A stretch of 64,000 nt of DNA from CAZTCJ01 sp964612085 (lineage in GTDB: Bacteria; Pseudomonadota; Alphaproteobacteria; JAJFIK01), in NCBI GenBank assembly GCA_964612085.1, contig CAZTCJ010000011.1, positions 1 through 64,000 of the forward strand, read 5' to 3'. The number at the start of each line of letters is the position of its first letter. The stretch's first letter is position 1. Positions 16,579-23,509 of this stretch are shown here, piece by piece. A program made the position numbers and the translations under genes. Under the pieces are notes generated by a model that saw only the letters and a program-made list of their open reading frames with translations, searched no databases and was not told the DNA's origin.

Positions 16579-17862
16579 ATGGCGGATGATCAGACCGGGG
16601 CCGCGGACGCTGCGTCCGAGCCCGTGGTGAACGAGCGCGTGTGTCCGTGCTGTGGCCAGAAGGCCCGCATGGAAACCCTGTCCAGCCATACCGCGCGGGA
16701 GGAACCGGCGGTGACGTCGGACGGCGAAGTGCTCGATCCGTGTACGGCCGAGCGCCTGCTGTGCCATGACTGCGGCGTGCTCTGCACCGTGACCGATCCG
16801 GCCGATGCCTTGCGCCGGTACCGGACGGCTCGCGCGGCAATCGCCCCTGGAAGCGGCCCGTCCATGGCCGTGACGGCGGATGCGGGCCTCACGGCGCGGG
16901 CGGCGCGGCAGACGCAGGTTCTGGAGGCGTGCCAGGCGGCGTTCGGCGGCAAGCGCAAGGGCAGCATTCTCGATATCGGCTGCGGCGACGGGCATTTCAC
17001 CCGCCGGTTCGCCTATGCCTTCCAAAGCTGGCAGGTGATCGGTATCGATGCCAGTCCGCATCTGGCCGATGACTGGCCGCCCGCCTCGGGCCGGCCGGGC
17101 TTTATCCGGGACGCGTTCGATCCCCATCTGTTCGCAGGCCGCCAGTTCGATGTGGTCATCGCCCATGATGTCTTGAATCATGGGCCCGCGCTCAGCGAGC
17201 TGCGCCGGATCCGGAGCATCATGGCGCCGGGCGGTCTGGCGAGCTTTGATCTGCAGTTAATGGAAACGGCGGTCGCCGCGCCTTATGTCTGGAATTACGA
17301 GTCGCTCTTTACCAAGACCACCTTCGAGGCCTGGCTGGAGGCGGTCGGCTTCAAGGCAAAACGCTTCGACGATCACGGGCGCGGCTGGCATGTGCTCGCT
17401 GAGGCGTGCGAGCCGGACGATACCATCGTGCTGGCCGCCCCGGACGATCTGATCGAGATGCGGGCGCTGTTCAAGGATCATGAGCGCTGGTGGCGGCGGG
17501 TGGCGATCCGGGCCGAACGGTGCCTGGCCGTCGCCCAGGCGCGCGCCTTGAGCATCGCCCTGTTCGGCGCGACGGTGCATAACGGGGTGCTTTGCGCCCT
17601 TGTGCCCACGCTGCGCCCGGCCCTGATCATCGATGATGTTAAGGCTGGATCGCGCTTCCAGGGCGTGCCGGTGATCGCCCGCTCCGATGCCATGGGCCGG
17701 GAGCTGACGGTTCTGATCTGCGATCCGGGGCCGCAAGCGGCCGAGATGATGGCCAAGGCGCGCGATTGCGGCCTCAACACTATCGATCTGACAGCGGACG
17801 ACTGGCTCTACCGGCCCGATCAGCCCGGCGGTAAGAAGGATCTGAGCCTGACCTCCGCGTGA
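16579..17862 (+). CDS. Zinc-ribbon SAM methyltransferase (C-methyltransferase-like)
   Basis: The N-terminus has a Cys4 zinc site (CPCCGQ near residue 22-25 and CHDCG near 62-65), as in nucleotide-sugar C-methyltransferases. The Rossmann SAM domain follows with ILDIGCGDGHF, an acidic VIGIDAS strand end and VVIAHDVLNH. The C-terminal ~130 residues resemble the third domain of these enzymes (PTLRPALIIDDVKAGSRFQGVPVI). It probably C-methylates a sugar or small molecule; zinc also occurs in related carrier-linked methyltransferases. It is on the same strand as the ligase and oxygenase genes and probably part of that cluster. Confidence 0.75.
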   Translation: MADDQTGAADAASEPVVNERVCPCCGQKARMETLSSHTAREEPAVTSDGEVLDPCTAERLLCHDCGVLCTVTDPADALRRYRTARAAIAPGSGPSMAVTADAGLTARAARQTQVLEACQAAFGGKRKGSILDIGCGDGHFTRRFAYAFQSWQVIGIDASPHLADDWPPASGRPGFIRDAFDPHLFAGRQFDVVIAHDVLNHGPALSELRRIRSIMAPGGLASFDLQLMETAVAAPYVWNYESLFTKTTFEAWLEAVGFKAKRFDDHGRGWHVLAEACEPDDTIVLAAPDDLIEMRALFKDHERWWRRVAIRAERCLAVAQARALSIALFGATVHNGVLCALVPTLRPALIIDDVKAGSRFQGVPVIARSDAMGRELTVLICDPGPQAAEMMAKARDCGLNTIDLTADDWLYRPDQPGGKKDLSLTSA

Positions 17863-17867
17863 GGCGC

Positions 17868-19346
17868 TCAGCGCGCCGCGCTGATCAGCGCCATGGCGGC
17901 GGCGCGCTCGAGATCCGTGCCTGACCGGATCGCCTCGACGGTGCGGATCACGGGCACGTCCGGCTGAATGCCCGCATCCGCGCGCGGCTCCGTAGGATAA
18001 TAGGCGATCAACGGAATGTCCGAGGCGATCCGGGAATTGGGTAAAGTCAAAAAGAAAAACTGCCCGCCGGTGATGCCGCGCAAATTGCCGCCCGTTTCCT
18101 GGCCGATCAGCGTGCCGCGCCCGCTTTCCTTCATGATCTGAGCGAGGGTGAAAGTAGCGGAACTGTTGCCCGCGCCGATCAGCAGATAGACCGCGCCGTC
18201 ATAGGCGTCCTCCAAGGCCGGTATTTGAGCGGCCTCGACGCTTTGATCCTTCCACGTATAGAATCCCTCGCCCGCGGGTACCACTTGGTCCGTGCGGTCG
18301 TAGAAGGACTGGTCCCAGGTGCCAAGATAGGGTTTGAGATCCTCCGGCACCGTCTCATAGCGGAGCAGGTCGTGGGTGGGTGCGGCCGTCAGCGGGATCG
18401 AGGCCAGATTGCGGGCCAGGGCGATCAGGACGTCATTGTCGCCGCCCGCATTGCCGCGCACATCCAGGATCAGATGGCGGATAGTCTGTTCTTCGATCCG
18501 GGCGAAGGCATCGGTCAGGAACTGCTGCCAGTCCATGGTCATCTTCCAGGTGACGAATGTGCCCAGTCTCAGATAGGCGGTGTCTTCGTTGACGATCTCG
18601 AAACCCCACTGATCGTCGTAATTCTCCGCCTGGGGACCGTAGCGTTCGCTCAGGATCGTCAGCCGCTCCGCCCGGGTCATGGCGGCCATATCCGCTTCGA
18701 TCGTCTCGCCTGTTTCGCCGTCTTCGAACACGATTGTGTAAGTAGTGCCGGTGAGCGGGAAGAGCAGGGGATAATAGATATCAAAGGGCTCGAACTCGCC
18801 GAGGCCGCTGACCTGAAGCTGGAACAGCCGGGCGCTCGCCCGCGATCCGTCGGCTTTCGTCAGCGCCATGGTCTCATTGAGGATTTCGGAGACGGCGATG
18901 CCATTAATGCTCAGGATGTCATCGCCTGCCGTCAGACGTGCTTCAGACGAAGCATTCTTGGTCACGATCATCCGCTTACCGATCAGCTCGAAGGTGAAGG
19001 GCAGCTTATCGGCGCCGTTGAACAGGGCCGCTTTGGTCTCGGCGGGCTGATTGTAGAAATTCGCATAGGTGTGGCCGCACTGGACCTCCGCCAGCATGCG
19101 GGAAATGGCGATATAGGCTTGCGCTTGCGTTTTATCTTCCGACAGAGTGTCGCGCAGGCGGGCGAACGCGGCATCGATCTCCTCCTGGGAGCGAAAACGG
19201 GTCAGCGCCGGATGGAGCGTGCGGTACGCGCGCTCGAAAATCGCCATATCCTCGGCGAGCGCGCCCGCGCTGATCGGGGTCTCCGCCCGCGCGCCGCCCA
19301 AAAGCATCAGCGCCAGTCCAAGCGCGGTCAGTGTCCGCCGGATCAT
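17868..19346 (-). CDS. Exported S41-family (tail-specific-like) peptidase
   Basis: A 492-residue protein with a signal peptide (MIRRTLTALGLALMLLGGARA), so periplasmic. The S41 core is visible: a PDZ-like segment (LTAGDDILSINGIAVSEIL), the strand HLILDVRGNAGGDND, and the probable nucleophile Ser396 in GNSSATFTLAQIM. GQETGGNLRGITGG follows, as in tricorn/TSP-like enzymes. ATG at 19346 is chosen for the GGAGGGG upstream. It converges on the methyltransferase gene with 5 bases between. Substrate unknown. Confidence 0.8.
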   Translation of the reverse strand: MIRRTLTALGLALMLLGGARAETPISAGALAEDMAIFERAYRTLHPALTRFRSQEEIDAAFARLRDTLSEDKTQAQAYIAISRMLAEVQCGHTYANFYNQPAETKAALFNGADKLPFTFELIGKRMIVTKNASSEARLTAGDDILSINGIAVSEILNETMALTKADGSRASARLFQLQVSGLGEFEPFDIYYPLLFPLTGTTYTIVFEDGETGETIEADMAAMTRAERLTILSERYGPQAENYDDQWGFEIVNEDTAYLRLGTFVTWKMTMDWQQFLTDAFARIEEQTIRHLILDVRGNAGGDNDVLIALARNLASIPLTAAPTHDLLRYETVPEDLKPYLGTWDQSFYDRTDQVVPAGEGFYTWKDQSVEAAQIPALEDAYDGAVYLLIGAGNSSATFTLAQIMKESGRGTLIGQETGGNLRGITGGQFFFLTLPNSRIASDIPLIAYYPTEPRADAGIQPDVPVIRTVEAIRSGTDLERAAAMALISAAR

Positions 19347-19439
19347 CGGCCCCTCCATTGCCTCTCTTGTCCCAAGAGCAGCATAACGCGGGTCTGCACT
19401 GTGCGGGCATAAATCCTTGCGGGAATTTGAGGCTGGCGA

Positions 19440-21824
19440 TTACTCGCGGCCGATGCCGACAAGCCCGCTGGCGCAGGCATCGAGAATGGCGTCCGCGTCG
19501 AGCCGGTATTCCTTGTACAGATCGGGCAGACCGCCGGTCTGGCCGAACCGGTCCACGCCTAGGGGCACGACCCTTTGTCCGTGAACGGAGCCGAGCCAGG
19601 ACAGCGCGCCCGGCGCACCGTCATGGACCGTCACGATCACCGCATCGGGCGCCAGTTGACCGAGCAGCCGGGCGATCCAGCTCGTCTGCGGGCCTCGGCC
19701 GGTAAAGGGGCGCTCCAGGCTCGCCCGCCAGTCCGTATGGAGACGGTCGGGCGAAGTGACGGCCAGGAGCCCCGCTTCCGGAACGTCTTCTTCCAGTTGG
19801 GCGAAGGCCTCCAACGCTTCCGGCGCGATGGCGCCGGTATAAACGATGGCGAGCGGCGCGCCCGCTTTCGGGGCGGCCCGCCAATAGGCGCCGTCCAGGA
19901 TGGCGCGTTCCAGCATCTCGTCGATGGCGGGCGCGGTCTGGTCGATGGCGCGGGTGGACAGGCGCAGGTAAACCGAACCGCCGTCCTCCGCCTGCAGATG
20001 CTCGAAGGCCCAGCGCATGATGACGGCAAGCTCCGTGCCATAAGCCGGTTCGTAATAGGTCAGACCCGGTTGGCCCATGCCGATGAGCGGTGTGCTGATG
20101 GACTGGTGCGCCCCGCCTTCGGGGCCGAGCGTAATGCCGGACGGCGTAGCGGCCAGCAGGAAGCGGGCATCCTGATAACAGGCGTAGTTCAAGGCATCGA
20201 GGCCGCGCGCGATGAAGGGGTCGTAAAGCGTGCCCACCGGGATCAGGCGCTCGCCGAAGATCCCGTGGGACAGGCCCAGCGCGCCCAGAAGCAGGAACAG
20301 ATTATGCTCCGCGATGCCAAGCTCGATATGCTGGCCTTGGGGCGTGCGGCCCCAGCGCTGGGGCGAGGCGATCTTCCGGTCCCGGAACAGGTCCGCGCCC
20401 TGGTCCCGCCCGAACAGCCCGCGCGCATTGACCCAGCTCCCCAGATTGGTGGAGACGGTGACATCGGGCGAGGTGGTGACGATGCGCTCGGCCAAGGGCC
20501 CGCCGTGCCGCGCCAGTTCCTGCAAGACCCGCCCAAACGCCGCCTGGGTGGAGATGCTGGCGGAAAAGGCGGAGGGAAAAATATCGCGCCCCGGCACGTC
20601 GATCTGAGGCGCGCTGTATCGGCGGTCCTTTTCCGCCGCGAACGGGGCGCGGGCGATATATTCGCTCACATGGGCGCGGGCATTGTCGGGAAGCCCGGCG
20701 AGCGGCTCCCATTCCGCGCCTTTCGCCACGCCCATCCGCTTGCGGAAGGTTTCGATCTGATCGGGCGTCATCAGGCCCGCATGATTGTCCTTGTGCCCCT
20801 GGAACGGCAGGTTGTGGCCCTTGATGGTGTCGCACAGGAAAAAGCGCGGCGCGTCATTGGCGCTTGCCGTGTGAAAAGTGTCGAGCAGGGTCGCCATGCA
20901 ATGGCCGCCCAGATTGGTCATGAGGGCTGCCAGGCCGTCATCGTCGAGCGCGCTCAACAGCCGCCAGATGGGGCTCGATCCGGGAATGCCGTCCTGCAAG
21001 GCCGCCCGCCAGGCCCCGCCGCCTTCGTAGGTCAGGGCGGAATACAGGTCGTTCGGACACTGATCGAGCCAGGTTTTCAGCGCATCGCCGCCGGGCTGCT
21101 CGAAGGCGCCGCGCAGGAGCCGTCCGTAGCGCACCCGCTGCACTGTCCAGCCGGCCGAGAAGAAAATGCCCTGCAGCCGGTCGGCCATATGCTCCGGACT
21201 CACCGCATCGAGGCTCTGGCGGTTGAAATCGACGATCCACCAGGTGTTGCGGATATCGTGCTTGGCGCTTTCCAGAAGCGCTTCGTAGATATTGCCTTCG
21301 TCAAGTTCCGCGTCGCCCAGAAGCGAAATCATCCGTCCCCGTTTCTCCGGGGCGCGCCAGCCATGGCCGATCAGATAATCCTGGGTCAGCGAGGCAAAGG
21401 CGGTGATCGCCACGCCGAGCCCCACGGAGCCGGTGGAGAAATCCACATCCGTCTGATCTTTCGTGCGCGAGGGATAGGACTGTTCGCCGCCGAAGGCCCG
21501 GAAGCGCTCCAACTGATCCTGGGACTGATTGCCGAAGAGATACTGGATCGCATGGAAGACGGGTCCCGCATGGGGCTTGACCGCCACCCGGTCCTCGGGC
21601 CGCAAAATGTGAAAGTAAAGCGCGGCCATGATCGTGGTCATGGAGGCGCAGGAGGCCTGATGCCCGCCGACCTTGAGCCCGTCCCGGTTTTCCCGGATGT
21701 GATTGGCGTGATGGATGGTCCAGGCCGACAGCCATTGCAGCCGCCGGTCCAGATGATCGAGGCACAACAGGTCGTGATCCGAATAGGGGGGCGCGGCATC
21801 GGCCGCCCGCTCCAGGCCGGTCAT
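19440..21824 (-). CDS. Transketolase / homodimeric pyruvate dehydrogenase E1-type TPP enzyme
   Basis: A 794-residue thiamine-diphosphate enzyme. The N-terminal TPP domain shows GGHQASCASM and the cofactor loop GDAELDEGNIYEAL...WIVDFNRQSLD; the second domain shows IELGIAEHNLFLLLGALGL and ATPSGITLGPEGGAHQS, arranged as in AceE-type E1 and AceE-like transketolases. It is shorter than enterobacterial AceE (887). No E2 or E3 gene is adjacent, so pyruvate dehydrogenase and transketolase roles cannot be separated here. ATG at 21824 has a strong AAAGGAG. A palindromic operator-like site lies 33 bases upstream. Confidence 0.8.
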   Translation of the reverse strand: MTGLERAADAAPPYSDHDLLCLDHLDRRLQWLSAWTIHHANHIRENRDGLKVGGHQASCASMTTIMAALYFHILRPEDRVAVKPHAGPVFHAIQYLFGNQSQDQLERFRAFGGEQSYPSRTKDQTDVDFSTGSVGLGVAITAFASLTQDYLIGHGWRAPEKRGRMISLLGDAELDEGNIYEALLESAKHDIRNTWWIVDFNRQSLDAVSPEHMADRLQGIFFSAGWTVQRVRYGRLLRGAFEQPGGDALKTWLDQCPNDLYSALTYEGGGAWRAALQDGIPGSSPIWRLLSALDDDGLAALMTNLGGHCMATLLDTFHTASANDAPRFFLCDTIKGHNLPFQGHKDNHAGLMTPDQIETFRKRMGVAKGAEWEPLAGLPDNARAHVSEYIARAPFAAEKDRRYSAPQIDVPGRDIFPSAFSASISTQAAFGRVLQELARHGGPLAERIVTTSPDVTVSTNLGSWVNARGLFGRDQGADLFRDRKIASPQRWGRTPQGQHIELGIAEHNLFLLLGALGLSHGIFGERLIPVGTLYDPFIARGLDALNYACYQDARFLLAATPSGITLGPEGGAHQSISTPLIGMGQPGLTYYEPAYGTELAVIMRWAFEHLQAEDGGSVYLRLSTRAIDQTAPAIDEMLERAILDGAYWRAAPKAGAPLAIVYTGAIAPEALEAFAQLEEDVPEAGLLAVTSPDRLHTDWRASLERPFTGRGPQTSWIARLLGQLAPDAVIVTVHDGAPGALSWLGSVHGQRVVPLGVDRFGQTGGLPDLYKEYRLDADAILDACASGLVGIGRE

Positions 21825-21856
21825 CGGCGGTCTCCTTTAACACTTAGTGTCCGTTT

Positions 21857-21880
21857 GGAAACGCTTTGAAACGCGTTTCC
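21857..21880. promoter_or_regulatory. Operator-like palindrome upstream of the TPP enzyme gene
   Basis: GGAAACGC (21857-21864) and GCGTTTCC (21873-21880) form a perfect 8-base inverted repeat with an 8-base spacer, and GAAACGCGTTTC (21868-21879) is itself a perfect 12-base palindrome. The centre lies 33-56 bases upstream of the ATG, where a promoter operator is expected. The GAAACG/CGTTTC half-sites resemble LacI/FruR-family operators. Which regulator binds is inference. Confidence 0.5.
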
Positions 21881-21890
21881 GCACGCCTGG

Positions 21891-21969
21891 CCGACCCGCT
21901 TTCCCTCCCGATCACCCACAAGGGTACCCTGAATTGGGCGGTCGGCAGGGGGAGCGGGCCGGTGGTGCC
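21891..21969 (+). repeat. Dispersed palindromic intergenic repeat, copy 1
   Basis: This ~79-base GC-rich segment matches the reverse complement of 39791-39870 at roughly 85% over 70 bases by eye; the ends (GCGGGCCGGTGGTGCC) and centre (CCCACAAGGGTA) are nearly identical. Each copy is itself an imperfect palindrome (CCCTCCCGA...against TCGG...GGGGGAG) able to fold into a long hairpin. REP-like element or small non-autonomous mobile unit. Confidence 0.65.
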
Positions 21970-22397
21970 CCTTTCCAAACAGACTCTCAGACGGGATTTG
22001 TGGGGCCGGAAGCGGTCCGGGCGCAAGACATGAAATGGCGACAGCCCGCGCGGGGGGGCGGATCCCGGCCAAATGCCCCATCCTCAGGCTTTAGTGGCAG
22101 GACCGTCTCGAATCCTCCACATTTGCCCGCCAAAAGACTTGGGCACGGTATGTAATTCCTTATTGGCAAACGGGCGCTGCGGCTGCACAATACAGCCGCT
22201 GCAGATTTTGCCCGTGTTAACCCTTGGATTTCTGCGGTTTTACCGGTTGAATGCTGCAGCACGGGGGAATATCGAAACGTGTTTTTGCGCTGGCTTGGGC
22301 CAGCCTGCCCGGTCGAAACCGTACAGGCCGGACAGGCGTTCATGAGAGCCGCTATTCGCCGTTTAGAAACGCACGTTGGAGAGGGGTTCGGGGCCAT

Positions 22398-23141
22398 ATG
22401 ATCGATATGCCAAACAGCTTGCCCGTTATTCAGGATCAGACCTGGCGGGCCGCAAGGCGTTTCGTATCCGTCATCGCAGTTGCGCTTGCTGCTAGCGGTT
22501 GTGCGGCAGGCCATATCGAACCGCTGTCCAAGCCCGTCAAGGCCGTCGAAGTCGGTCTCTCCGACCATCAAATCGAGCTGCGCGTCCAGTCGGACGCTCT
22601 GCGCCGCGCGCCTTGGACAGCCGAGACCGCTGCGTCGGGCGGCTTTACCGTCGGCCGCCTGCTGGGCGTGCTGGTAGATGGCATGGGCCCTGGCGCAGGC
22701 ACGGCTGATACCCCCGCCGCCGGTGCCTTGGCCGCAGGATCGTCCGGCACGCTGTCCTCCGGCGCCCGGCAGTATCTGGCGAAGCTGGAGACCGAAGGGT
22801 CCCAACCGGCGGACCGGCTGGCGCGGGTCGAAACCGATCTGGCGGGCCGCGTGGATCTGACCCGGCGGTTCGTGTCCGCCGCCAGCCATGTGGTCGCCGC
22901 TCATCGGGTAAGCGCCCCGACCGGCGCCGGCACCGAGACCGCCCAGGAAGATCTGCGCCTGATCCGGGAAACGCTGGCCGCCCTGCGCACGCAGCGGGCG
23001 ACCTTCGAGGAAGTGATCGCCACCCTTCGCGACGAGGCCGGGCAGCGCCCGGCGGCGAAGCAGAGCCTGGAGGCCTTCACGGGCGAGATCGCGTCCCTGG
23101 AAATCCTGAAACAATCGGTCGCGCTCGATAGCTTGAGCTGA
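22398..23141 (+). CDS. Lipoprotein with coiled-coil tail, unknown function
   Basis: A 247-residue protein with an N-terminal hydrophobic stretch and lipobox (FVSVIAVALAASGC), so it should be lipidated and outer-membrane or periplasm-facing. The first half after the Cys includes a Gly/Ala-rich segment (GMGPGAGTADTPAAGALAAG); the C-terminal half is helical (LRLIRETLAALRTQRATFEEVIATLRDEAG). ATG at 22398 is used; 22407 is possible. No family recognised. The next gene on the same strand begins ~370 bases later. Confidence 0.62.
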   Translation: MIDMPNSLPVIQDQTWRAARRFVSVIAVALAASGCAAGHIEPLSKPVKAVEVGLSDHQIELRVQSDALRRAPWTAETAASGGFTVGRLLGVLVDGMGPGAGTADTPAAGALAAGSSGTLSSGARQYLAKLETEGSQPADRLARVETDLAGRVDLTRRFVSAASHVVAAHRVSAPTGAGTETAQEDLRLIRETLAALRTQRATFEEVIATLRDEAGQRPAAKQSLEAFTGEIASLEILKQSVALDSLS

Positions 23142-23509
23142 ATTCCTCATCCCTTTTGACGCTTTCATCCTGCCAGCCGGCGGGATGCATCAGATTGCCT
23201 GTCTGTCAAGGCTTGCGGGGATCGACGCCCTTCGGTCACACTAGGAAGAAATCGGGCCGGAAACGGCAGCGAGCGGGTTCGTGGGGGCCTTCCATCTGGT
23301 AGACTCTCCGGGGTGTAAAACGGACCGGACAGGCCTTGAACCAAAGGGCCTCACGATCCGGGACGATGGCGGTGGAAGGGTAGCAACGGCGTGTCGCGTA
23401 GCATCGAACAGACGGGTGCAATCCGCATCAGTTTCGGCCGTGCAGGTTTCGGCCACACGGTTTTGGTCCATCGAGGCTTAAGCCATTCGGGCGCGGGGGG
23501 ATGAGCACC
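23142..23509. other. Intergenic region upstream of the FtsH-like gene
   Basis: No gene, hairpin terminator or RNA was recognised in these 368 bases. The end (GCGGGGGG, 23493-23500) provides the Shine-Dalgarno for the FtsH-like gene at 23510. A promoter for that gene should lie here but no clear consensus was seen. Confidence 0.4.

Larger units (their letters stand above)
21825..22397. other. 573-base intergenic region with operator-like palindrome and dispersed repeat
   Basis: The region separates the TPP enzyme (minus) from a lipoprotein gene (plus). It holds a palindromic site at 21857-21880 and a ~80-base repeat at 21891-21969. I see no convincing gene or RNA in 21970-22397; promoters for the plus-strand lipoprotein gene probably lie in 22250-22390, where no clear -35/-10 pair was found. 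Confidence 0.5.

Noticed and set aside
19575..21869. A 764-residue open frame antisense to the TPP enzyme
   Set aside because: No family motif; codon composition is that of a shadow of the minus-strand gene, which has all TPP motifs.
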